DNA from: Pomacea canaliculata
Taxonomy: Eukaryota; Mollusca; Gastropoda; Architaenioglossa; Ampullariidae
DNA length: 64,000 nt
Assembly: GCF_003073045.1 (NCBI RefSeq)
Contig: NC_037594.1
Location: 27,330,737-27,394,736, forward strand
Direction: 5' to 3'
Shown here: piece after piece, positions 37,843-49,800 of the stretch
How positions within the stretch are numbered: position 1 is the stretch's first letter
Layout: the number at the start of each line of letters is the position of its first letter
The notes under the pieces: model-generated
Databases searched by the model: none
The model's input: only the letters and a program-made list of their open reading frames with translations
Told to the model about the DNA's origin: nothing
Program-made: the position numbers and the translations under genes

Positions 37843-40800
37843 ATGGAAAGAAAGGATAACTCAGGAGTTAGCGTCAAAATGGCAGCCAGAATATCAGACG
37901 AAGAAGCCACTCGTCGTCGTATTCAGCATCGACTGGCTGATCGTTATCTTAATGTATTAGAAAATGGTAATCACGCTTTAGTTTGTTCTGTATTTTTTCT
38001 ATTTCCAATATTTTGTAGTGTTTCTATGACATACAACTCATATGGAGCTAATGACAAATGCAATTTACTATCAGGGGCCCGTCATTATCATTATCGGTTG
38101 ATAGTGTAGTGCAAGTTGGAACTATTTAATTCATCCCTTTAAAGGAAGCGTGTACAGCAACTTTCTTTAAAGCTTACTAAAATATTTTAAATCATCGTCA
38201 GGCAAATATCTTAAAATTTGTAAACTGAATATTTATAGGTATTAAAATATGAAATAGGCACACTGCTCTCCATTTACTTTTATTTATTTCTTTCAGAGGA
38301 GGAAGAAGATCGAAAGCAGGACCATTCCAAAAATAATAATGACAACCAACAAATTCCCAAAAGACATGTTTCTGCATTTTCAGTTCAGAATGTTTTGTGG
38401 CTCATAGCATCAATAGCTGTATTTCATTTTACAGACTTTTACTTGGTACTTCTTTATGATTCCAGAATTGACAGGTGAGGTGTCTTTGTTAGTTGAAACC
38501 TCGTTTTTTCTTTTCTTTTTTTTCTTTTCTCTATTCATCTTAACAGAAAACATCACATGTAATGAACAAATTAGTCATGTGGATTGCTTGAAATACGTTG
38601 CAAGAGTCTGTCCCATGAAGTGTTGGTGTTAATGCTTAAGACAAGCATTATTAAAGGTACTAAAGTTTAAAATAATTTTAATCATTAACTAAAAATCCTA
38701 TGAAACTTAAGTCATTTTTGTCAAAAGCAACCGTTAAACTAATCTGGAATCAAGCCTGTCTTTAAAAAAAAAAGTATGGAAATTTATGCATGTGAGCATG
38801 CTATGCATGTGTATTTTCACAACCACGCGCACACTCCTCTGTAAGCAAGGAACACAGAGATGTTTATTAATAATTTGAATGCACACAAAGTAATCTGTGT
38901 CATATTCCATAATGCATATTCATTCTTTTCAATGTCTGCAGTGGAAAATTCAAGATATAGTGAAATATTTTTGAAACAATGTTTTACAAAACACTTGTCA
39001 AATCTTTATTTATAGTTTGCAAAGTTACACAAGGCAAACACTTTCCCTTCTTTTTTGAAATTTTGTTCTGCTGAAAATGCTACCAGGCACCCACCCAATC
39101 ACCTGCACTGGCTCTTTTAAAATGGTAATTCATGGATGCAGGGAATATTAGATACTATAAAAGTATTGTAAGGTTGATGGATGGTTGGCCTAGGGCAGGG
39201 GTGGGCAATTAATTTTCCCCAGGGGCCACATGAGAAATCGGGATGGTCGTAGAGGTCCGGACTAATATAGTTAACTCAGTTTTACCCAATACTGCATATA
39301 TAGTATATATATTGGCGGGCGGGCCAGTCAGAGACAGGAGGCGGGCCGGATGCGGCCTGCGGGCTGGCCTTTGCCCAGTTCTGGCCTAGGGTCTGTTCTT
39401 TAGTATATGTAATTTAGCACATGTGTCTGTAAGTCTAAAACTTACAGGGTTTGGAGCTATGTATAAGTGCCTGTTTTACTTCTAGAAACTGAGTTGTTAA
39501 CACCTGGTGTCATAGTTTTTGACTGGGCCTGAGATGAAGCAAGTGTATCTTCAAAACTCTGGGGCTGTTCCCATTTGAATCTGAAGAATCATGCTTTCAT
39601 TCCTTTTGGTAGCTACCTTAGATAGCTTTGCCTCGGGTCCATTGTTATGCTATCAGCTAGTGGCACACATAGGTGGATTTCAGGAAATAGAATTGTCTAG
39701 AAGTGTGATCCTTGTATCGCTGGGGTACTGGTTCAGCATCATGATTGTTCCACTTGTGTCTTGTAATGTTTTCTGTCCTTAATTACAAATAACAGGTTAC
39801 ATGCATATGTATATAGAATGGGCTCCAAAGAGGAGCTTAAATGGAGGAAAATATACATATATGCATATATGGAGAGAGGGAAAGGTTCCCAGAACAATAA
39901 TATCATAATTTGGGATTTTAAATACACTTATAACTTTTTCTCAGTCTACATTTGGACTTTGTGTAAAGAGAAGCTTGCATCCACTGACAACACGGTTTGG
40001 ACTTTATCTCAGAACCTTAAGACTACAAAATGACAGTCAGATCATTGGGCCATGCACTGCATGAGTTTTTGATTTTCCATCCCTTAGCTCACATCCTGGT
40101 TGTTCTTTAGTACAGAATTTAGGAGCCTCATATATTTGTAAAGTGTATGTATGCCAGCAAACAAAAGATGGCCTTTAAGGGATTGCCTAATTCTTCCAAG
40201 AAATGTATTCTTATCATTCTACTATCGAGTGTTGATTCTTCTTTTCATTGCACTTTAAAACTGAATAAATATCTATACCTATTTGGATATACAGCACATA
40301 TTTTTACATTCATGAACGTGCACTTATATAAACATACACATAGACATATATGAATATGTCATACAGATTCCGGCACACTGTACGCGTGCATGCACACACA
40401 TATGCTAACAAGTGAAAATCCATTTACTCTTTCCTGGCAACAAAGATCAAGACATATCGAGGAAGCGCCTTAATGCAACTGGCTGAATCCCCTTTCTTAA
40501 CCCCCATTTTTCTAACATCTCTTGGAAGAGAAAATTCCAAGTGACAACTTGTTGAACAGCCCACCCGTCTCAACGAACGATTATCTGAAGTTCGCGAACC
40601 ACTGTGACCTTTCCAGTAGACACTACGCTCCCCGACCCTGACTCTTGTATGACCCTCACATGCACAGTTCGTTACTCGCAAGATTGCATTTGGATCGGGT
40701 GATCCAACCCCCGCCCCCCACAACAAACTCTCCTAAACACCTCCCTCTTTGCACTCATCTCCTGGACAGCAGCGGATTTGAGGGAGACTGCTTTATTGCG

Positions 40801-43800
40801 TTATCCTGGCCTTGCAAGACGTGGTGGTGGAGGTCGAAAGAAGAGGAGGGGGCGGGAGGAACTGCATCTCAGCTTCATTTTTTTTTTTTTAAGTTGACGG
40901 CCCTTTTAGGCAAGGCTATGTGCTGTTTCCGTCTTCACATGTGCGTCAACGGCCGTGGAAGAAGCGGGCTGGTGGTCGCTGCATTGTCGGAGGGTTGGAG
41001 CGATGCCAGCTTCTGGCGGGAGGGAGCATCGGCGGCCGCCTATCGACTCCCCGTATTCACATGTGCGTTCCGCCGCCTCGGAAACATTTTCATCATTTCC
41101 GCTCCTGCTTCGGCCGCGCAATTCTCCAAAGAGCTACTTAATGGAAAGAAATGATCCCTCGCAATTGCCACTCCAGTTTGCAAGTACTTTAAGAAACATT
41201 TTAACATTAGAAATGAGACAGGGATGAGCGATAATGGTAGCGAGTGAGAGCGATAATGGTGGTGGTGGTAGTAGTAGTGATTTGAGGTGGGGTTGGTTGT
41301 CAGTTGTCAGTAAAATTTATTTTGAAAAGATAGATCTACTAAGCAGGTGTCGAGAAAGCCTATAGGTACACGGTGAGTGAGCTCTGGTCTCACTGTGACC
41401 ATGTTGTCGAAAGTACCTCACCTTCCCACCCTACCTCTATATACAAAATAAAAACCTACGTGGCCTGCGTTTGACTGCAGGGTGGGCGGCAGAAACAGCC
41501 CGTATCTTCCACCAAGACATCCACTGTCCATGGAACATATTTACCCCAGGCAGCCAGCGATTTCCATTTGCTTTAATTATTCTGGGCTAGTGTGGCCACT
41601 TGCAGATGTGCACCTTGCCAGCGGGAGAGTTGCTGGCAGCATTAGGTGCGCTCGATAAATATGTTGACCATGGCCTTGAAGGCACGAGTCGTCGTCGACC
41701 ATGATGAGTGGCGACAGAAATGCGGCCGTGACAGAGGGTACTGCAGACCAAACAAAATCATTATTTATATATGTATACTTTTGCGTTCTCATTAAGTAAT
41801 GTGATGGGTTTTTTTTCTCTCTCTCTAAATGTATGTGTGCGTGTCCTCTTTGAAAAAATATAGTGGACTCCGAACTGATAACAGTTTTAAATGCGACTAC
41901 ATAAAATATGAGCTTGTTGTTTCTGGTGCCAGACAGGCTGTCTACAAGGCCAGTAACTTGCCTAAACTTTGAGACGAGCGTGGCTTAATGTTCGCTCGGA
42001 ATTGTCGATGCCTAATAGTCGGTATCACAAAGTGCGCGGTGGGTAGAGCTGTAAACAAATCGTTGCTACACACGCACCCCCTCGCACTCACCCGCCTTCC
42101 TGCCTGCCTCCCTCACTATCCATCCAGTCCCCCATCCGGGTTTTTTTTTTATGTCGTTGACCACAACATGCTGACCCGCACGCCCACCTCACGCGCACGT
42201 CTTCGCAGCTTCCGTAGTTAAAGAGTTTTAATGGATGATAACGGCCGTGGCCCCACCCGACAAGGTTCATGGCGGTGCGTAGCCCTGAAGACTGGTGCTC
42301 GTGCATCACAGCCTTGCCCACGTGATCATGTTCCGCTTCAAGAACATACAGGTCTGCGGCTCTTTGATGCTGCTGTGAACGTCCTGTCTCAGGGGTCGAC
42401 TGCACTGACCCTCCCCGCTCACCCAAAGTGTGGAAAGGTGAAGAGGGCGCCACCCCGGGTGAGGCGCTTCATCGTTCAGTAGCATCGAACAACGATGCCA
42501 GCCCCGCTCACAAGACTTCGGCCCAGTGAAGTAAACATCAGGGGATTGGGTTTGGGTCGTTAAAGATACATTTTCCAAATCGGCGCTAATAATCCCTTAT
42601 CCATCTCCCTCCCGCCAACCCCATAAACACATTTTATTTCAACCGGGCTTCTTTTTCACCAGAGCTTATCAATGTAGAGCATAAAAAGAGTTGCAGTTCC
42701 TGGTGCCACACCACGAATATGTCAGTTTGAAAGCAGGAAGCGTAGGTTCCTTTGGCGCATCCATGTTCCGTTATGACATCATCGGTTCGATCCCTATCTG
42801 CGCACAGGTGTCTGACATCAGCCTAGTGTTTGGCGGTGTCCAAAATGCTTCCTTCGGTATTGGCATTCGTCCGCAGACCTCAAGTTTTGCGCTTGCTGTC
42901 CAGGGCCCAATGATTCCGACATTAGCAGGGCACGGCGAGCTTTGTGTGTCGAGCAAGTCTCTTTGGACCTGGTGGCAACGCTGATTGCTTTCTTGTTGGG
43001 CCTGCCGTGCAGAGATTCACATTTGCATTTTACGCGACGTCTTAAGAGGCATTAGCATTAGGTTTCATCTTATTTGCGTCTCAAGATCGTTTCAGCTTGT
43101 CACAAGGGACGCAACTTGCCCCCGCATGCAAGAAGGATGTCGACGGGGATAACTTGTATTGTAGGTGCCTTCTGTTTTCTCCTCAAGATAACACTCTGAT
43201 TTTATACCAGTCTGCGAACTTGATAGGATTGAATTTTCTAAGATATTTGATAAAATAAATGAAGGTCAAAAGGTAAAAGAGTTCCTATAGTGGCAGTAGT
43301 AGTTCTTGATCCTAGTCACCCCCAGTGGAGCATACGGCCGCAACCACACCCCGCCATCGGATCTGGTTCTGGTTGTCCCTCTCCAGTTGGGACCATGTCA
43401 TGCCAGTTCCCTCCACCTCTCTGTGGGCTGATCTCCTCCATGTCTGGGCAGTGGTTGTAGTGGACTGTTAAAAAGACACACCTTGTGTAGGGAAGGGCAT
43501 TTGGAAGGCGGAGCTGTCCTTCCGTCGCCTAGTTATAAAAGAAGTCCTCATGGTCCAACCTACGACCTACAGTTCTGAAGTCGAATGCACCAGCCATGAA
43601 GTAGGGGTAAGATTACCTTAGGGTTTGCTATGGACGCGTTTCGGAGGCCTGTAATTGAAAACAAGCGCACACCTCACGGCTGCCTGATAATTTATAGGTT
43701 CTAGTCGTGCGCACTGTCCATAGCAATGACAACAGAAGACTAGCTAGACCTGTAGGTATTGAGAGGAGATAAACCCAGGGTTGTGGATGTACTTCGTCTG

Positions 43801-46800
43801 CGTAACTACGGCCCCAGCCGGCAGCACCTTCCCTAATACAGTCTCACTCCACAACGTGTCTGCGCACGTCCTGCGTGAAGACGAGTCTGACATCACAGAT
43901 TGAAGTCAGGGACATTGTTGGTTTGAACTTTTCAAGAACAATTAGTGTTTGCTGGAAGAAGCTACTGGGTTATATTTTTCTCTCACTTCTTGGCAGTTGT
44001 TCTCGGCAGTTTTTTCGGACAGACAAATCTACTCTGACTTTCTGTAATGATCAGGCATAGTTGTTTTTTTTTGGGGGGAGGGGGAGGTGGTGGTCTCATC
44101 TCCTTCTAAGCAGATTATCCTAGCTATTGTATTATTATTTTCCTCGATTTCCTGATATTACTTTCTCTTTGACAACGACGTCTCATCATAGTTTTGACAG
44201 CATTCCATTGCTGTCTGTAATCGGCCGCAGGAATTCCGACCTGCACTTTATTATTACAGCAATTTTCTTGTGTCACAACTGCTAGACAGCTTGAGTTCAA
44301 ATAATCCGGCTTGTCATCAGCCAGGCACGCTCATCTGCAGTGACAGACAGCTTCGAGTTTAAGAGGATATGCGCAGCATTTTGAATAATAGATGGGCTCC
44401 TCTGTCTCAGAAAAATGTATTATCAAAGTGTGAAAACAACTTTTAACTTTATTATCAGAGGGTGAAAACAACTTTTAACTATAAAGAGGCGTGTGTACTC
44501 GCATGCTTAATTCTGAATTGGACTTATTTATTATATTATACACATATTTGTAAGCCTGAAGAAGATAACCTCGCTTTAAAATGAATCTCGTTTATTTGTA
44601 ACAAACATTTAATCTTCAGACATGTTTTATCCGGTTTGCATTTTGCGTTTATGTACATATATACATAACGTCCTCGTTTATGGAATTATGACTTTACATT
44701 CAGTTTTATATATATATATGACTGGGTTTTAAAAAAAACGCAAATCTCATATTTTGAGGGCTCCATGCTTAGCAGTAGACATTAGTAATGACTTTAAAAA
44801 ACAGAAAAGCATGCACCATGGATTGTTTTTTGTGTTTTCAACTTCCCATGGGGATCCAGTGAGTGATTGTGTCCTTTTTTCCCCGGGTTTGAAAAAGAAC
44901 GTGGCCTGTGCCCGCTGGATAAGTGCGTCATTATTCTTTTGTTCTTGGCTTCTTCCCACCTCGTTATGTGTATGTCGATGTAGTGTGGTGTACGTGATGG
45001 AGTGGGCGAGGTGCTGGTGTAGAAACACTGGCAGAAAGCTTCAATTCTTGCAGTGTTCCGCCCTTGTACGGACGGAAGCGTGGTGGTCATTTCTATTCCA
45101 TCCCATGGCGTCGTCACGATGAAACTGAGAACACACGTTGGAATGGCAGCTGTACCTGTCATTGATTTTAATCAGCGAGGTTATTGAACCTTCGCCACGC
45201 AGCTGCATACCCGCGCCTATGTCCTCCGACTTGCGGTCCTCGCATCCCGACTGTGTGAGGCGCACAGTGAGAACGCTGACCACGTGTTGGCGTGACATCC
45301 ACACCGCACAGCAAGTGCAACATGCAAGCATGGCACGCGATACAATAAAAAAACACCCACCTGATTGCTTTTGCTCTTTTTTTTTAAGACTTAGTCCGAA
45401 GAGATTTGTAGACTGAAGAGGAAAGGTTGCACTTAAGAGTGAGGGAGAGTGGGGTTGTTTTTTGAGGGGGTGGGCTGGACGGGAGGATTTTTTGTTGTTG
45501 TCTTTTGCTGGTTTGTGTTCAGGTTTGCATGTTTGCATGCAAGGGGGTGGGCAAACTGAGAAGCACGTGAAAATGAAGAGATTAGCAAGTGCCATGTAAA
45601 AGACTTCATGCGATTGTGTCGCCAGCACTTCTGTCTCCATCTCGCGGTCGCTCAGGCGCGTTACTAATTTGTATCGATCACTTTCAATCGTGTGCACTTT
45701 CATTGCGCTTTACTCGCCTCCCTTGTCAGATAAAGTTTCTGTAAACTTTTAGATTTACGAGATAAATGAAAGGTTTAATGCATTATGTGAAAATAATAGA
45801 TCGTGGCGTTCTAGCGCGGTTGCGGGGTGGGCGGGTTTAGGGAATGGAAGCCATAGTTCTATCTAGCGATCTCTGAAACTCGGCCGGATTCGCATGAAAG
45901 TAAACAAATCCCTGAGAAGGAAGACAGGTATAATCAGCGTCATTGCACTCACTCTCTTTCCCTCTTACCATTCTCTTTCACTCTTCTCTGTCTCTCTCTC
46001 ACACACACATATGCACAGAAAGATAAACGCACACGTACGCACGACACACATCGAGAAGGAGTGTGTGTGTGTGTTTGCGCGCTATATATAAATTGCTGTA
46101 TAAGCCAAGGGTGGCAGAGACGTGCACCATGGACAAAAATAATAGTCAAAGTGCGTCGACCCCGATCTTTCTTGATCACTATCTGTTGTAAACGATGTTA
46201 AAAAGTCCTCTTGAATAAAATGTTAGCGCACGAACAGCTTGAACATTTTCTCTTTTCTTTTTTCTAGGATGTGGTTCAACGTTGGGGCAGGCCTAATTAC
46301 GGTTACACTTGCCATAGCTGCCTTCCTGATCGTGTGGCTGTCCATGGTGAAGAAGGTCAGCTCCGATGACTGGGAAAGTACATATCCAGCGGCCATTCCT
46401 ATTGCCACTGCCAGCTTTATCGCAGGATCCTGTTGGTTGGTAGTATATATATAGTTGTGTCTGCCTGGCGCACTTTGTGTGTGTATGTGTGCGAAGGTGT
46501 GATGCCACATGGCTGCGCGGGCAACATATGTCTGATGATAATAGAAGCGACAGCGGGGATAGTCAGGCTTAATAAGATTTGGAATAGCAGAAGCATCGGC
46601 TTCTGTACTAGAGTTAGGCTCTACAAGTCTCTCGTGGTGCCAGTCATGCTACACAGTTTTGAGACGGGGGACTTTGCTAATAGAACAACAGTAAAGGATT
46701 CAGGCGTTCGAGATGAAGTGCTTTAGGAGATTTCGAGTTCGAGATGAAGTGATTTAGGAGACTCCTCTGAATCTCCTATCCGGGAAACAAAGACGAACAA

Positions 46801-49800
46801 CATAGTCATCTGACTTAAGGGTCCTAAGGAGTCTATGGTTGCTACTGTCAAGCTGCAGGAACTGAAGTGGCTCGGTCATGTCACCCAGGTTACTTGAAGG
46901 TGGTCGACGCCGTGGCAGACAGAAGAAAGGCTTGGCGGCCAGCGTGAAGAAGTGGGTCGGCTGTCCACCGGAGGACCTTCTCAGGCGGGCCCAAGACCGT
47001 CTCGCTTGGCGTGAATCCACGAATGCGAAACTTCATCAGCTGTCCTCTAAGACTGGTACTTGCTACACCAGACATGACGTGAATGATTGTAAATATCGTA
47101 TGCACATGTGATCCATGTATAATATCATCTTCGAAAAGGGTTTTTGGCAGTCTGTAAAACCCTAGAGACAATCATGCAGCTTGATCTGAGCAGAATCGGC
47201 AGTTTGTTACGGAACACTATTCCCCCTCACTTTAGCTCACACTCTCTTTTCCCACCCCTTCTCTTTCTCTCTCTCTTCCCACCCCTTCTCTTTCTTTCTC
47301 TCTCTGATCACCTACTGCTCGTCGTGTTGAGTGTACAGCGATGTTGAGTTTCACGAGTTTTCACGTCCTAGGCCCCTGACCCGCCGTTGTTTAGTTTGCA
47401 AGTGGTAGTTTTTTCTGGTTGCGAGACTGACCCCTGGGCTGCGAAGCGCTTGCATGGAGCGTCACGTTCATGTGACAAAGACGAACGGGTGGAAAAGGTC
47501 AGAATCCTGGAACAACAAAACTCCTAGTCCCTCTTTCCCCCTCCACCCAGACATGTCTTGCGTGAATCTCGAAACGATTTTATGTCGTCTGTGTGTAAAG
47601 TTCGTTTATTTCGTCATTGTCGTTAATGCAGATTTTTTTAATGGAATCTCGTACGTTTTTGCACTTTCGCCTCTCTGAGCCTTCTGCTTAGTGGGAAGAC
47701 TTGTAAAATGTTTACATTGTATTGGATGTAGGATTTTAAATGTAGTTCAAAAACTTACTTCTTTCGTCGTTTTCATCATTTAATAGGGGAGGGGGCCTTC
47801 GTGGCCTTGTTGCTATTACATTCCACTATGGACCAGAAGGTCGCTGGTTCGAGGCTTATTTCTGACCTGGGGCTAGAAATCTCACCCTGCCTACCCGGCT
47901 GTCCAGCAGAAGTCAATACCTGATTTTCCTAACCCCAGTTGTCCAGAAATGTCCAGTGAAGACGGTGAAAGGAAAAGGATAGGATCCGCTTTCCTCGTGA
48001 CACGGCCTAGACACGATAAACCACTTAGGTTCATTGCCTCTGCGGCTACCATGCCGCTGTACTTACCTTTATCATCGTTACTAAAACATTTTGAAATAAA
48101 GTTTTGCTCGTGTTTTTTCCCCCTGTAATTTAGCCAGCCCTAACATAGCCCAGTCACATGAGAGAGAGAGAAGGGGAAGGAGAAAAGAAGGAGGGGTGAC
48201 CACTGCACTGTCAGCAAACTGTCAGCGGTATTTCAACGGTCACGTCCGAAAGAGTTGGGATCAAACAAGGGCCGCCAAAGATTTTTTCCACGTTGTTGCC
48301 ATGTTTGCCCTGCACAGATCGAGGCAGTACGCCATCGATGCGTCGCCCATGTTGAGTGCCTGTGGCAAGCATCTTGCAGATGACCAGCCATTGGTATTTG
48401 TAGACGTGCCCCGCGGCCACTGCTTCCCGTTGCCGTGGCAACGAAATGCAACCGACATAATTGGAAAGAGGCAGTCTCGTTTATTCCTTCTCTGAGGTTC
48501 CGTCTATCGCGGGTCCTAGCAGTCATACGCAAATCGCACTTATGCACGAGGATGGGCGCGCGCACACAACCATGGCCGCACGTGCAGTTACGACTTAACA
48601 CACGCACATGGGGAATAATGACCGGGGGGAGAGAGATGGAGGACGGTGTGGGTGGGAGGAGGGCATCAGCACACAATTATTTGTAAGTTCAGAGGGTGGT
48701 GGTAGTTAATAATATGTGTGCCACCGTGAAAACGTGCACCTGGCCAAGCTTGATACATCAAAGATCTTGAAGTCAGAAGGCCGCTGAGCTTAGTACTGGG
48801 AATCCATTGTCCGTCACGCTACGTGGCACAACGTGACCGTGAATGTCGTTCTACTCTGTTTCTACTGAGTGCGTGCGTGTTTCCTCCCATACTGGTGACT
48901 TATCAATGTTTACAGCTTCTCTCTCGTGAGTGTGTTCATGGAGGGCTGGCGCGTGCGTGTGTGTGTACTGAAAATGACATTTTTTTTTTTTGTTAAGGAG
49001 AGGTAAAGTAAACAAGTCGTGCTTTTTCCATTTAGCCCTAGTCCTTTAAAGGGGGAAGACTAAGCTAAGTAATTAACTAAGTACTAAAAGAATAAGTAGT
49101 AAAAAAACATAACTTATAAAGGAGTGGAAGGTGAATATGCACAAAAGTAGTTGTTAAAACAGATATTTACAAGGGTCCTGGAGTTGGGAAGTATCTCTAA
49201 TGTTTTATGTTTAGAAATTTTTATTGGATGAAACCTCATCGGAGAAATCATCTCGAATATTGCTTTTGCATCAGAAGCTGTAATCAAGTAACATTTTAAG
49301 CTTTTAAAATAAATTTGTGTAAAAGCCTGAAAGCGTCTCCATGTGACTATTTTCAAGTAATAAATTCTAGGAAATTCGTTGATAGATGAAGTAAGAGATG
49401 GGGGTGCTTTATTTTTAGGGAGACCTACGGACAAATGAAAAATTCGCGATAAGGCTAGCATCCTTCCATAGACATGTATTTTAAGTTTAAGTATTAAGGG
49501 GATATAAGTTCGTGATCCTTCTAAGCGCCATAGTCAAGTTGCTATACTGTAGTAGTGTGCACTTTGTTCATTACCGGTGTAGTGACGGATACCATAATCA
49601 TTGTGGAGACATTACTAATTTAGAGCTAGTCTTGTCTATTTTTTTTTCTTTTTTCTTTTTTTTTTTTTCGAGATATTACAGAAAAGCATCCAGAGAAAGA
49701 ACAAGGGAACTATTTGGAAAAGAATTTTCAGCTCGTAGCTACGTCAGGGTTTGATCCTGAATAATTATGACTACAGGATGTTACTGCGGGTTATTTCTGA

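Larger units (their letters stand above)
38475..46267 (+). other. TMEM128 intron 2 (7.8 kb)
   Basis: Holds a hAT element (39188-39391), a CpG-rich stretch (about 40.5-42.6 kb), an LINE C-terminal fragment (43.3-43.5 kb), a 32-bp tandem duplication and GT/CA-rich runs. The long open frames here (169 codons from 40645, 220 codons from 45703 on the minus strand) have no recognisable protein features, fit GC-richer DNA, and are not called. Confidence 0.6.

Noticed and set aside
40645..41154. 169-codon plus-strand open frame
   Set aside because: Low-stop frame of a CpG-rich island, containing a phenylalanine run from a poly-T tract. Overlapping frames are equally open and none resembles a known protein.
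42700..42830. B-box-like GGTTCGATCCC suggesting a tRNA or SINE
   Set aside because: No A-box at proper spacing matches well and no cloverleaf can be folded by eye; left uncalled.
45041..45703. 220-codon minus-strand open frame
   Set aside because: Composition follows the GC-richer DNA, with no domain, no repeat of family motifs, no promoter or Kozak context, and it lies inside a TMEM128 intron. Most likely chance.
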